Below are positions 13,250 to 26,100 of a stretch of DNA of 64,000 bases, in pieces (the stretch's first letter is position 1; each line of letters opens with the position of its first letter). The position numbers and the translations under genes were made by a program. Source of the stretch: Trachythela sp. YZ-2020 (taxonomy: Eukaryota > Cnidaria > Anthozoa > Malacalcyonacea > Clavulariidae); NCBI GenBank assembly GCA_016169945.1, contig JADLSH010000382.1:3534001-3598000 (forward strand). The letters are read 5' to 3'. Under the pieces are notes generated by a model. It was not told the DNA's origin and ran no database searches. It saw only the letters and a list, made by a program, of their open reading frames with translations.

Positions 13250-16200
13250 CTAATGTTCCAAGTAAGCGTTGGAATTTCGCGCCGGGCAATGTCGTTGGAA
13301 ATGACAAGTATGGCCACAATTAAAACACACTGATGTTGCAGGATTCGCACCACCGCGACCTGAACGCCAACCAAGCCCTCGACCTCTAGTCTGGCGACAA
13401 TATGGGTGGGCTGGAGTCTGTCGACTGGTGTTCCTCGTCATCTTTGCGATGGTTCACGCAACAACAATCTCTTCTTTTGTGCCAAGCAACCTGATGATTA
13501 CCTCCCATACTCTGACCAATAAATCAAACGGCCTCGTCTGGCATGGCGCAAAATGGCTTCAAATTCGGCCGCCTTTGGATTTTCTGCACACCTTGCCTGG
13601 TCAGCTAAGGTTTGAAGTGCTGAGGCAATCATATCGTCGGATCCCGAAGCCTGAGAGGAGCCAAAGCAAGCTGGCGGACAAATTGTAATGCAGCATCCAC
13701 TCCTTCCGACGGAGAACGATCTGCTCTTAAGGTCTGGACCTCTTCTTTCAAAACCCTTAGTTGTTCCTCAATCTAAGAAGAGGAAAACCCACGCTATAGC
13801 TTAATGTACATAAACTCATAGTACGGCTCCCCACCAGCCATGGCAACGCTGTTAAAACTGGTCTAAAAACCATACCTAAATCATGCCAAATCCAAAACGA
13901 GAAAAATTGCCGTAACCAATAAGCACTATGCACACACAACTAAAATTGTAACTATCGATGTACATATAATTAAGTTAGGAATTAGCCTCAAGAAACCGGT
14001 AGATAACGATAAGGAATCCAACAGCCAAACATAAACCAAAAGTGGCCGTAGTTAACCAACGACAAAGGCACTAATTAATTCCACGAATTAATTCAACAAT
14101 TCACGAATTAATTCAACGGGTCCCCAAAGAAAATTAACATCAACTCAAAAGTAAAACAACTGTTATAACTCAGATATTCAAATACCATTACAATGTTGCC
14201 TCAAACAAAGCGTGAAACGCATGCCCAGCTTTAATTAGGCTCAACCATTCAATACAATATATTCATGCCTGTAAACAGCCGCACCAATTGAACGTCTACA
14301 CAATTTGAAAAATTGCTCTCACCAAGTACATGGTACTCATATACCAATATGTAAACTGGCGGCAAACACACGTTATTTACGTTCAAAGTTGCAAATGGTC
14401 TGAACCAATACAGTATATGATAGACTAATATAGGACCAAATATTGGCCTCAACGAACACATGATTTTCATACCCAATACACTATTAATATTGGTTCCCAG
14501 CTGTAAATTGGCCACAGCCAATACATTATACTTCCATACATAGTTGTAAATTGGCCTCAACCAAGACACTTTATTCATACACAACTGTAAATTGGCCTCA
14601 ACCAATCCATTATACTTTCATGCACAGTTGTAAATTGGTCACAACCAATACACTGTATTCATACACAACTGTAAATTGGCTTCAACCAATACATTATACT
14701 TATACACAGTTGTAAATTGGCCACAACCAATACCCTGCATTCATACACAACTGTAAATTGGCCTCAACCAATACATTATACTTTCATGCACAGTTGTAAA
14801 TTGGCCTAACCTGTAATACACTGTATTCATACACAACTGTAAATTGGCCTCAACCAATACATTATACTTTCATGCACAGTTGTAAATTGGCCACAACCAA
14901 TACACTGTATTCATACACAACTGTAAATTGGCCTCAACCAATACATTATACTTTCATGCACAGTTGTAAATTGGCCACAACCCATACACTGTATTCATAC
15001 ACAACTGTAAATTGGCCTCAACCAATACATTATACTTTCATGCATAGTTGTAAATTGGCCTCAACCAATACACTGTATTCATACACAACTGTAAATTGGC
15101 CTCATCCAATACATTATACTTATACACAGTTGTAAATTGGCCACAACCAATACACTGTATTCATACACAACTGTAAATTGGCCTCAACCAATACATTATA
15201 CTTTCATGCACAGTTGTAAATTGGCCACAACCAATACACTGTATTCATACACAACTGTAAATTGGCCTCAACCAATACATTATACTTTCATGCACAGTTG
15301 TAAATTGGCCACAACCAATACACTGTATTCATACACAACTGTAAATTGGCCTCAACCAATACATTATACTTTCATGCACAGTTGTAAATTGGCCACAACC
15401 AATACACTGTATTCATACACAACTGTAAATTGGCCTCAACAATACATTATACTTTCATGCAGTTGTAAATTGGCCACAACCAATACACTGTATTCATACA
15501 CAACTGTAAATTGGCCTCCACCAATACATTATACTTTCATGCACAGTTGTAAATTGGCCACAACCAATACACTGTATTCATACACAACTGTAAATTGGCC
15601 TCAACCAATACATTATACTTTCATGCACAGTTGTAAATTGGCCACAACCAATACACTGTATTCATACACAACTGTAAATTGGCCTCAACCAATACATTAT
15701 ACTTTCATGCACAGTTGTAAATTGGCCACAACCCATACACTGTATTCATACACAACTGTAAATTGGCCTCAACCAATACATTATACTTTCATGCACAGTT
15801 GTAAATTGGCCTCAACCAATACACTGTATTCATACACAACTGTAAATTGGCCTCATCCAATACATTATACTTATACACAGTTGTAAATTGGCCACAACCA
15901 ATACACTGTATTCATACACAACTGTAAATTGGCCTCAACCAATACATTATACTTTCATGCACAGTTGTAAATTGTCAACAACCAATACACTGTATTCATA
16001 CACAACTGTAAATTGGCCTCAACCAATACATTATACTTTCATGCACAGTTGTAAATTGGCCACAACCAATACACTGTATTCATACACAACTGTAAATTGG
16101 CCTCAACCAATACATTATACTTTCATGCACAGTTGTAAATTGGCCACAACCAATACACTGTATTCATACACAACTGTAAATTGGCCTCAACCAATACATT

Positions 16201-17424
16201 ATACTTTCATGCACAGTTGTAAATTGGCCACAACCAATACACTGTATTCATACACAACTGTAAATTGGCCTCACCACCAATACATTATACTTTCATGCAC
16301 AGTTGTAAATTGGCCACAACCAATACACTGTATTCATACACAACTGTAAATTGGCCTCAACCAATACATTATACTTTCATGTACAGTTGTAAATTGGCCA
16401 CAACCAATACACTGTATTCATACACAACTGTAAATTGGCCTCAACCAATACATTATACTTTCATGCACAGTTGTAAATTGGCCACAACCAATACACTGTA
16501 TTCATACACAACTGTAAATTGGCCTCAACCAATACATTATACTTTCATGCACAGTTGTAAATTGGCCACAACCAATACACTTTTTTCATACACAGCCGTA
16601 AATTGGCCGTAACCCAATAAACTATGTTCCCGACCCATCGCAAATTAAACTGAACAACACTCAACTAGCACTAAGGCACGACCGGGGCGGCCCTAACGGC
16701 TAGACAACGGATCGTGGTTCTTAACTGTAGCGGGAGATGAAACATGAAACCCATGATTCATGTGAAAGGAACCCGACTCACTTATTGCAAAAGGTACAGA
16801 AAATGAACGATTCAACCAAGCATAACTAAACCCATGTATGTAAAATGCGTAAACACGCAGCTACAATCCATTAGAATACTGATATACTGCACACTGTATT
16901 ATCCAACTATCTGCACAAATGGTCGTAACAAACTGGAAAAACCGTGTTTCGCTCAGAGTAAATTACCGCAAGACTAACACACTAAGGTAAGGCCAAATCA
17001 AACAAATATTTTACTATACGATACGCATGGGCTCCGCCGAGATAGCAGGAGAGCGAAGCGGAACAGCTTAAGTCAATTGCGTAATGTGCTTACAAGACCA
17101 AAGACATGACCTAGCGCCTGAAAATTTTCACTTCGATAGGCGTCCGATCGCCCTGGAATTGAACAAACGCCTGGCCGATTCGAAACGCAAAGCATAAACC
17201 AAGAAAAATACAAGATACACGTGCCGAGCAGCCTCACACAGGCAACAAAGATCCCAAAGTGCACGTAGACACTTCTTGAAACAACAACATACCTGTACTG
17301 GCTGCGCCTGAGGCTGAGGTTCGGCCTCGTGCTGTCCCACTTCAACTGCTGGTGGGTTCTCGTCTGGAGCTGGATTAGGTAGCTGTGGTGGCAAAACGAC
17401 TGGTACGTCTACGGGTTCGGCCAT
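13250..17424 (-). pseudogene. Intron-bearing gag-like CCHC zinc-knuckle gene, frame-broken
   Basis: Exon 1 (17424-17293) encodes a 44-residue Pro/Glu-rich head starting MAEPVDVP and ends at a good donor (CAG/GTATGT). The next coding segment begins at 13772 after a polypyrimidine tract and TTAG; it starts in the same phase, reading IEEQLRVLKEEVQTLRAD, a likely coiled coil. The frame breaks near 13650 by one base, and the shifted frame stays open to a stop at 13498. A further open segment (13441-13250) is Arg/Gly-rich and carries a zinc knuckle CFNCGHTCHFQRHC, a CX2CX4HX4C-type spacing with H in place. CCHC knuckles bind single-stranded nucleic acid in Gag and transposon ORF1 proteins. The 3.5-kb intron holds the satellite. 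The family is not identified. Confidence 0.5.
14240..16620. repeat. 84-bp satellite with alternating half-units
   Basis: About 24 good copies of an 84-bp unit lie at about 14570-16612, plus eroded copies back to 14240. Each unit has two related ~42-bp halves sharing TGTAAATTGGCC. The halves carry ACAACTGT or its reverse complement ACAGTTGT alternately, and end in TTCATG/CAC or TTCATAC. Because 84 is a multiple of three, long stop-free frames arise by arithmetic alone, and I do not call them genes. Marker variants recur 751 bp apart (see findings). Confidence 0.92.
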
Positions 17425-17530
17425 GTCCAAGAATAGAGTGACACCCGGAGTCTCGTTTAACAAACTGACCCCGAGTGAATGTAGACTCAGTCTTTTATAC
17501 CCTATGTTACGCATGGTTACACTTAGAATA

Positions 17531-17871
17531 GTATTGTTTTCCTTCAAACTCATTTGAAATGAACGAAAACACTTATGTCAAGAAGTTCACTTATATGACG
17601 CTGTCCTTTGAGTGCGTCATAAATGGAGGGGGGGGGGGAAGGGTAGATAATTCAATTCTGTTTTTTAGCGAAAATTATGCCTGAATCGAAGATACCAAAC
17701 ACGCGGCCAGTGATTTACCGAATTCCATTTCCAGCAGAAAAACTGCTGGTGTAACGGCCTTTTTCCTGCGTTTTGCATCGCAGATTTTGCAACAAAAAAG
17801 CTTAGTATAATGTTGGAAACTGTCGTTGTTTAGCTGTGGCGAGGGGTTGTTGCATGCATGTATTTCTAGTT
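17531..17871. repeat. E1 outer right arm and terminus
   Basis: This is the inverse of 1-275 through 17810. It then runs on to about 17871 (CATGCATGTATTTCTAGTTTA), beyond what the window shows on the left. The last 60 bp match, inverted, the start of E2 at 35111-35170. Confidence 0.75.
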
Positions 17872-17884
17872 TAGGGTAATACCC

Positions 17885-18665
17885 AGGTAAGCGACCGACT
17901 CGACTTGCTCCAACTCTGTGTTACAAAAAGAATATTTCCTTTGCATAACACTTTACATTTTCTTGGGTTGAACTTCATTAGCCATTTCTATTGCCAGGTT
18001 TCCAACTTGCTAAGATCGTCCTGCAATTCATCACTGTTTGAGCTTCCCGAGATTAGACCGTACAAAAGCGCATCGTCCGCAAACAATCGAACACTACTCT
18101 CTAGAATTCAGTGCATTTGGCAAATCGTTGATGTACGAAAGGAACAATAAAGGTCCCAAAACAGTTCCTTGTGGGACTCCTGAGGTTACCGATGTTGGTT
18201 TGGCTGCTTCCCCTTCACAAACAACTGTCTGTTGAATAATGATCTGTGAGAAATGATTCAAGCCAATTATTCAGGGCCCTTGTATTCCGTAACTTTGTAA
18301 TTTTCTCAACAGGCGTTGATGCGGACTTTGTCCAGAATGACTGCATCATGTACAGTGGTATCATTGTTAATAGCACTTGAAATATCGTGGATAGTACCAA
18401 TCAATTGAGTTACAGTCGACCTTTTGGCCCTAAAACCATGCTAGAAATCTGTTAAGATGTTGTATCGGTCGAAATATTTCATGATAGGGCTATCGAGCAC
18501 CTTACTAGCGATACATTTCAACGAAATTGGCCTATAGTTCTTAGGGTCAGATTTAGAACCTTTCTTAAAAATAGCCGTGACGTTTGCGTTTTTCCATTTC
18601 TTTGGTACAACGCCACTATCTATAGACTCGGAATATCTTTGTAAGTGTCGGACCTTTGAATGCAT
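17885..18665 (-). pseudogene. LINE reverse transcriptase fragment
   Basis: Read leftward, the frame at 18665-18441 contains the non-LTR reverse transcriptase block NYRPISL preceded by [17 protein letters not shown]. Further on, in broken frames, come HGFRAKRSTVTQLI (about 18440-18400) and the catalytic FADD block (about 18085-18060, reading RLFADDALLYG). Stops and frame changes interrupt it, so it is a dead 5'- and 3'-truncated copy. The motif order and PKxWKxAxVxPIFKKG-like start suit the CR1/L2/Rex group. It abuts the right end of E1. Confidence 0.8.
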
Positions 18666-19050
18666 GCGTATTATTTTTACCTACAGAATAGTCGCCATTG
18701 TTGTTTCTGTACTTCACACCTTGTAACTATAATTTAAATAAGTATTAGGAATTCTCATTTACATATTGTGAACAAAAAAATGTTAATGCAACTATCGCTT
18801 TTTCAAACTTCTCTTGGGTTTAACAAAGCAAAAAATCACCTTTGTCCCTTTGAGTGCATGCGTATTATTTTGAACTGCAAAAAACTCGCCATTGTTGTTG
18901 TCGCTGTACACATGCACCTACTTCAAACCTTGTAACTTTACTTTAAATATATTTCAGGGGTTTTCATTTATATATATTGAACAAAAATAGAAATGTTAAT
19001 GCAGCTATCGCTTTTTTAAACTTCTATTGGGTTTAACAAAGCAAAAAATC
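18650..19050. repeat. Tandem duplication, ~195-bp unit, two copies
   Basis: The copies begin CCTTTGAATGCATGCGTATT and CCTTTGAGTGCATGCGTATT. They share GCCATTGTTGTT, GTTAATGCA(A/G)CTATCGC and GGGTTTAACAAAGCAAAAAA in the same order. There is no coding signal. Confidence 0.8.
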
Positions 19051-19410
19051 ACTTAGACTGCCTTTTTCGCCGAACTAAGGTAAACCTGTACACAATAGAA
19101 ATAATAAAGCTGTTTTTGCAATTTTTAATTTTGAAACTTCAAAACCATTCGTTCTTGGTTTTTAATTGTCAATTATATAGGTTACGGAACATTTGCAAGT
19201 CAGTTTAGTGTGTCAGGCCTTCGTTTTCAAAGGTCTAAATTTTGAAACAACTTATTATATAATAACAATTGGAAGCAATTAGCTGAATTGCTCTTACTGG
19301 TTTTTCCATACAATCAATAACTTATATAGTATATGCTGAGTTTGTTCGGTCTAGACAGAAGATTATTAGTCTCCTTGCTTTTTTCGCTGGCATGAACTTC
19401 GTCTGTGCCG

Positions 19411-20043
19411 GTGTCACAGCGGATAATGTACCCCGCAAAAAGTGTACCCTCGGACACTACTGTATCTGCTAGCAGATACTGTCTCCCCAGACACTATACG
19501 CGACCGGATAGTGTCCCTCCTCGCGTATTCTGTCCCCCAAATATATACTGAGTTAAGTTCTACTTATTGCGTTCTTTGGTCGAAATATAGAAATTTGGAC
19601 TAATATAAACCTTTTTTGACCGTTTCCCCAAAACATATATGGGTTAAATTAAGAAACTGGAGGTATTGTTAATCAAAACATCGCCCAACAGATTTGATCG
19701 ACACTCTACAAAGTCTTAATGCTAATAGAAATAGCTACTGAAAGCGCTTTCAGAAACGTAGATGTGAAACGTAAATGGAAAATATAGAGTCCAGTGATCA
19801 ATTTTAGTCTTTCCGAACTATAATTATATTCTTTTATATAGGGAAATAGTTTCATTATTGATAGTCATCTTCTTGTTCTTCTCCTTTTAGTATAATTATT
19901 TAGCAGAATTTTTCATCACATATCTGAGCTTCATCACATATCTGAGCTTCACGTGGGGGACACTATCCGCGGGAATCTAACTAAAAGGGACACTATCCGC
20001 TAGCGGATACTAACCGAAGGGGGATACTATCCACTGTGACACG
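19411..20043. mobile_element. MITE with internal GGATAGTGTCCC repeats
   Basis: Inverted ends GTGTCACAGCGGATAATGTA and the inverse of GATACTATCCACTGTGACAC bound about 630 bp. Inside both ends, motifs related to GACACTATCCGC/GCGGATAGTGTC recur in both orientations (19450-19550 and 19945-20035). The middle is plain AT-rich sequence. It lies just upstream of the first cutC exon seen. Confidence 0.7.
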
Positions 20044-20140
20044 TGCTCGGTCCATAGGAGCGAACCAATATCCTTCTGTCCGCACCTTAGTATATAACAT
20101 ATTTGTAGTACTAGATGAACAGAAAACTTGATTTTTATAG

Positions 20141-23100
20141 GTGCAAAACGAATTGAACTGTGTTGTAATCTATCAGAGGGAGGCACAACACCAAGTATTG
20201 GTAAGTTTAGACATTGCATGATTATTAGTTACTTACAGTATAAACGTCAAGTATAGATGAAGTATTGGTGAGAGTGGAAATTGTCAGTATTATTTATAAT
20301 GATTAATGGCTTGTAAAATATGACAAATTACGAAAAATCCACCTTGAATAATCCATGATATGGAATAAGATAAAAGTATATATTCCGGTGCCCGAGGGTA
20401 TTTCGACCTATAATTTCGAAGTCTTTTGAACCAATTAATCGGTCTGAACAAGACTTTTGTTTGCCTGAAGACGACTTTGATCTAAAGTTGAAATATCAAC
20501 TTTTCTTGATTTTAAAGTTCATATCTTGCGTAACATACATTTTGTCGAGATTTGTATTGTTTTTTATTTTTTAAATTAGCTGCAATTGAATATTACTAAT
20601 TATATAGGGAAAGTGCATTGGGGACGGACCATTAGAAAGGTGATGGAGGGGAATTTTGGAGACGCAATGGCTGAAAGGCCTAGTTTATACGACCCATTTA
20701 CATGGGATGAAAAATAGAAGTTTGTATTTAGAATATAGAATTATTAATAACAAAAGATGAACCGAGGATTTTTGTAGGTGGGGGGGGGGGGGGTTCATGG
20801 GTTGTAACATCAACAAAGAAAGTCAGTAATTTAGACTGATCTCCTTTGTGGAAAGCACAAAGCTTCACAACTTATAAAGAGTTATTTATAAAAAGTTATT
20901 AAGAGTTGTTTGGTTGCATGGTTGGTTTGTACCCCTGGAACCCTCCCCTGGGTTATGCCCTTGCATGCTAAGCAAATTGTAACTTTGTTTGGAGAGTAAT
21001 ATGTTTGTTTGGTCAATAATATAATGTTTAATTATTCATTTTAAGTGTTGTGCCTATAAATCAAGTTAGTCCTTGCCAATATTTACTCACGAGTCGAGTT
21101 TTTATTTCCAGTCTGAAATAGTTGTTAATATTCACTTCACAGTTGGTCTGTATTATTTTTGCCAGCACCCATCTTCCTTGGGCAGGGTTTTTTTACACTA
21201 ATGCCTTTTCTCCTAATTTCCCCCCATCACTATAATGGTACGTCCCTTAAGTTGTGGAAATGGCCCACGAGTGGCTCCGCTCTGCTAATCAATTTTTATT
21301 CAAATCTGTTGTGATTACTTAAATTAATTTAGCACAGTGTCAGTGAAATAGGCTTTATTTTTTAAGGTTTATTGAAAGTGATCAAATGCAATGTTACATT
21401 GCCAGTTTATGTAATGATCAGACCAAGAGGTGGAGATTTTCTCTACACTGACGCAGAGTTTGAAGTAATGATTGAAGATTGTAAACAACTTATTAATGCA
21501 GGAGCTGATGGCATCGTGTTTGGTATTCTCACAAAGTAACAGTACTTATTTGTATGTTTGTTATGGCTGTATTTGTATGTTTATATTTGGTAGTAAACTT
21601 TAGAAATGCTGACATCTTTGGGAGCAAGAATATTTAACTAAATCAATTTTGAAAAGAATTCGTATGATTTTTCACTGTGATTACTTCTAGTATATATATA
21701 TATAGACCACCATCTGCTGCATGATATTGCTTTTCTCTAGTAAAAAGCACCAGTAGGCCTATATCGTACAGCTTATTAACTTTGTGGCTGCCGATTCAAA
21801 AGGTGCATTATAGGGGTCTTTAAATGTCAGTTCTGAGCCACAACGCAGGCCAAATGTCAGCTGTTCGTTACACATTTCGGAAAATGTCTGTTCCAAATTC
21901 CTGTTTCATCATTAATACGGGCAATAGGCAATTTGCATGTTAGCGAAGCATCATGGGAAAAATGGTAACCTTCGCTTACGCGCGAAATGGCCGCCGTGGA
22001 GCGAACATTTTGCATGTGAGAAATATCGCTTATTTTTAACACTTTTTTCGTAGCGTTTGAAAATTTTAAAACAATGAACGTCTTTGTAATGTAACGACTC
22101 AAGTACAGCGAAATCGAACCAAAAATGGACGAGAAAATTCCTGTAGAAGAACCGAGGAGCGAGCAATGTGCTCATAAATACGTTCCGAGAGGAAGGTTCT
22201 TCCCAACGTTTTAAGGTGAGTACGCTTAGTAAACATCGGACCGCTCACCATTTTGACCTACAAATATGTGCGTGTTGTTTCTCGATGTATATCTTGTATT
22301 TTGACAACGATCGAGTGTTTCCTGCGGATTTTTTCGCTTGTTGAAATCGACTAATTCATGACAAAATGTCTGTCGATCGTTCGATCAGCATGGCGCTCAA
22401 ACACAATGTTTTTAAAGAAACTTTAAAATGTTTTGGCGCGAACTAAAATCAGTTCAAACCGTTTTTTTCTGCCCCGGCTCCGTTACTTTGTAAAAACGCC
22501 AAAGAGAAAGCATTTTGCCTCTGTTGTCGCTTATTTTTCTGCTTCCTTTGTTGTGGTCGGTTTATTTCCTGTCAAAATAAACAAGCAGGTTTTTAGGATT
22601 ACAATATTAGACTGTAAATATATTATATTCGTTGTTATATTAACGTAGGGAAACCGTTTTAAATTTGCATAGGTAGTAGAATATAATATCGTCAATTTTT
22701 ATAATTTAGTTATTTGTAGTATTACGTTTTTGTATCTGCAGGCAGGCCCTAAGAATTAAATTTGTAAATAGTAAAATACATAATTAAGGTATAGGTTTAA
22801 ATGATATAAATTTTTTATGGATATTGAGCCGGGTACTTCATCGGTGGCAGATAAAGATTTGACAGCATTGGGAGGATGGTTGGACAAAGAGTTTAAAGTT
22901 TATTCCTGGATTCTCGTACAAAAAATTAGAAGAACATTTGGTACTAGAAGCAAAAAAAAACACCTGAGAGCAAGCCTGCCGAGGCATTTAAACACAAGAA
23001 AAGTGGATACAACTATTTAAAGCTGGTTATCCAAGGCAGTTTATGGTGAAACCCAATGTAAAAAAAGGAAATGGAGCAGTCCATTTTTAGTGCAAAGTTT

Positions 23101-26100
23101 CTTCGAAACTTTGCAGTATTGTGTTGAGTGGCGAAAATTCAAACGAGTCAGTCATTCATTCATTCATTCATTCAATCATAGTGTAAACTTTCCGGGGGGT
23201 GCATACAATTTATGTTTCTTTTTAAATTTCATTAACATTTAGTGATTTAGTGCTTCAAGACAGGGCTTCACATTTTTCTTTAAATATTCTTTTGATCTTA
23301 TGGCGATTTTACACAAACTATGCTGAATTAGAGTCTTTATATTGAACTTGAAACATTTGCTGAAGACGTTGAATTGACATTAAATTGGCGACCTTTCCCC
23401 CGGAACACCCGATTTTTTGTGCAATCACAAATGCACGTGCGCTATCAAGTGCGTGGCCGCGAGGTGATTGCGAGATTCGTACACGTGCCGTGTAGCGAGT
23501 CTAGCGACAAGAACATCATTATATCAATATAAGTATATAAACTATAAGTATGTCGATGAACCGGAGAGAAATCAGTCATTATAACTGACTTACCAACTTG
23601 CCTTCAATTCAGCACTGGATAATCAACGGGAAGGATTGTAGAAATTCACTTATTTTCGCTTCCTGAGCATTATTTGACATATGATTATGACAAAATATTT
23701 AAAGACTGCATCTCAAATGCGAGTTTGCAGATTATATAAATGATAAGGAAGGTAAATGTGGTAGCAGTTTAAAGGCTATATTATTTCAAATACAACTATA
23801 GCCTTATGAACTATAGGGGCAATGCCAATGTGGCAATGTCAATAAACTTGTGCAAGTCGATGGCTGGATATATATAGTATACTGCATGTATTCGATCTGT
23901 ATTATGAACTATCAAAACAGTGTAGACTATAGTATCCACTGATCTAATAATAGACCGGATATAGCTTCTATACCTATGAAAAATGAAGCCAAAATCAATC
24001 GGCGCAAATTTACTTCCGGTTACCACTTTGCAGCGAAAACAATATGGAGTTGTATGGGGAAATGAGTCGACGAGGCTGGTTTTTCACAATTTTGAGGTAT
24101 TTCCAAGCGCTGGACTAAACCGTTCGTCTTGTAATGAAAAGAACAGGATATTTTCTTACTTTTGGAGAGATACTTTTGTAGATTTCGGTAAAAAATCACC
24201 GCTAAAGACGTTTGACAAGTTGCATACGCGGAGTCCATTTTCGGCCAAAACTCTCTGCCAAGTGGTCTTTCATGCTGGCATTTTCGCTAAACAAATACTC
24301 TGGCTGGATAGAAACTCAAGTCGAATGGTTTAAACGAAAGGTAAGCAATGTATAATAAGCGTTTGTCTTTCTCAATCAAGCGAAAAAGTATAGAATATCG
24401 GTGTTGCTCTCGGGTTATGCTGTGCTATCACTGCTATGCCATATATGAACATTTATAGCAACAATAGCTATAAATCTATATTGGCTAATTGCATTTTGTA
24501 TCTCAGATTGGAGTTTTGGTTTTTGTTCTTGACCGAAAAATACATTTAAATAATATATAAATGGATTCGTTTCTAAAACAAGCTCTGTATCATTCATATT
24601 ATAAACTGCTTCAAGTGTTTTTATGCAGATATGATACTAAAATTGTAAAAGGACATGGGACAAAGTTGTATGAGCTCAATCAAAATTTGATTTGCAAACT
24701 TTTAAATGGTTTTTTTCTTCTTTCACATCGAGGAGACACAGTGAGCTTTCTACAGCAATCCAATACACTACTTCATTGTGGATAGTTTCATCACTGCGAT
24801 TCACTGGTGATTAAACAAGACTATTTACTATAACACTCTGATATAATCTTTATCAACTAGAATATGTGGTTATCATCAACTTGAATATGATGGTTATCAT
24901 CAGCTAAAACAATGGAAAAAGTGCCCTTTTCTAATAGAAGAGGTGTCCTTAAGACAAAGTGCCCCCCAACTTGAAGTTGCTTCCTATGCCTATGATACTC
25001 TGTCTAACACCAGATAATTCTAGTTGTCAAGGGAAGCATTATGCACCTTCAATGGGTTAATTAGTAGAACTCTGTGCATTTTTTATGAGACATGAAGTAG
25101 CATGTCAACCATCTTGGTGGTTTTGAAATGACCCCAAAGAAGCCAAATTGCCAAGCACCAATATTTAATGACCAGTATTTGTTACCAACAAGGAAATGCA
25201 CGAGAACAACCAACAGAACACACAATACAACCAGTTGCAGTCTATGGTACTCTTATGTATATGGGAAAGTGATATATTTCCACACTTAATTTGCATACAT
25301 GTAATGTATACTTTATGGAAAAGGTCAACATTTTGCCAACCCCACCCATGGCCTTCTCTCCCTTCTACAAGAAACCCTGAAAATGTTAGACTATGGAATA
25401 TTACAAGAGAGGAGAGCAGCTCACCAGTCAAACTTGGCATACACCATTTTAATATGGTGTATACTTGTGCTCCATACTACTCTCAGACTCTACTGGATTG
25501 TTTTCTGCATAAAAACACTTGAAGCAGTTTATAATATGAATGATACAGAGCTTGTTTTAGAAACGAATCCATTTATATATTATTTAAATGTATTTTTCGG
25601 TCAAGAACAAAAACCATAACTCCAATCTAGAGATACAAAATGCAATTAGCCAGTATTATCTATACAGCTATTGTTCCTATAAATGTTCATATTGGCATAG
25701 CACAACATAACCCGAGAGCAACACCGATATTCTATACTTTTTCGCTTGATTGAGAAAGACAACCGCTTATTATACATTGCTTACCTTTCGTTTAAACCAT
25801 TCGACTTGAGTTTCTATCCAGCCAGTATTTGTTTAGCGAAAATGCCAGCATGAAAGACCACTTGGCAGAGAGTTTTGGCCGAAAATGGACTCCGCGTATG
25901 CAACTTGTCAAACGTCTTTAGCGGTGATTTTTTACCGAAATCTACAAACGTGTCTCTCCAAAAGTAAGAAAATATCCTGTTCTTTTCATTACAAGACGAA
26001 CGGTTTAGTCCAGCGCTTGGAAATGCCTCAAAATTGTGAAAAACCAGCCTCGGCGACTCATTTCCCCATACAACTCCATATTGTTTTCGCTGCAAAGTGG

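Larger units (their letters stand above)
12266..17530. mobile_element. TIR element, long copy (tandem unit 2) carrying a CCHC gene
   Basis: It begins with the same 68 bp as unit 1 and ends with the same ~85 bp (CTCGTTTAACAAACTGACCC onward), abutting unit 1 head to tail. Inside are an intron-bearing CCHC-protein gene on the minus strand and the 84-bp satellite. The minus strand at 12431-13045 has overlapping open frames without recognised motifs. Whether this is a DNA transposon or a rearranged retroelement is unresolved: short inverted ends argue for the former, and the zinc knuckle is commoner in the latter. Confidence 0.5.
1..17871. mobile_element. E1: nested long-arm foldback element
   Basis: The two ends of this span are inverted copies of each other, and so are successive inner segments, so the whole stretch folds into one long hairpin around a loop at 8293-9630. 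Without later insertions each arm is about 2 kb. The pairs are 1-275 with 17531-17810, 276-374 with 11285-11390, 5749-6428 with 10590-11283, and 7355-8292 with 9631-10572. The left end runs off the window: the right end continues to about 17871, where it matches 35114 onward. No transposase gene was recognised in the arms, so the core looks non-autonomous. The palindrome and insertion boundaries are seen directly; treating it as one transposon family is inference, helped by the second copy E2. Confidence 0.75.

Noticed and set aside
14872..16612. Long stop-free frames (up to 249 codons) with a 28-residue repeat
   Set aside because: The satellite unit is 84 bp, divisible by three, so a frame stays open by arithmetic. 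Adjacent frames shift at every indel, and the repeats show no codon-level constraint.
14240..16620. CRISPR-like array
   Set aside because: Units are contiguous and nearly identical without unique spacers, in eukaryotic DNA.
11391..17530. LTR retrotransposon with 11391-12265 as 5' LTR
   Set aside because: No matching full copy exists at the right end; only the last ~85 bp recur there, while the first ~68 bp recur at 12266. The ends are short inverted repeats instead.
19389..19410. Short ATG frame before the MITE as the missing first cutC exon
   Set aside because: It does not give the expected VCxDS-type start and has no donor in the required phase.
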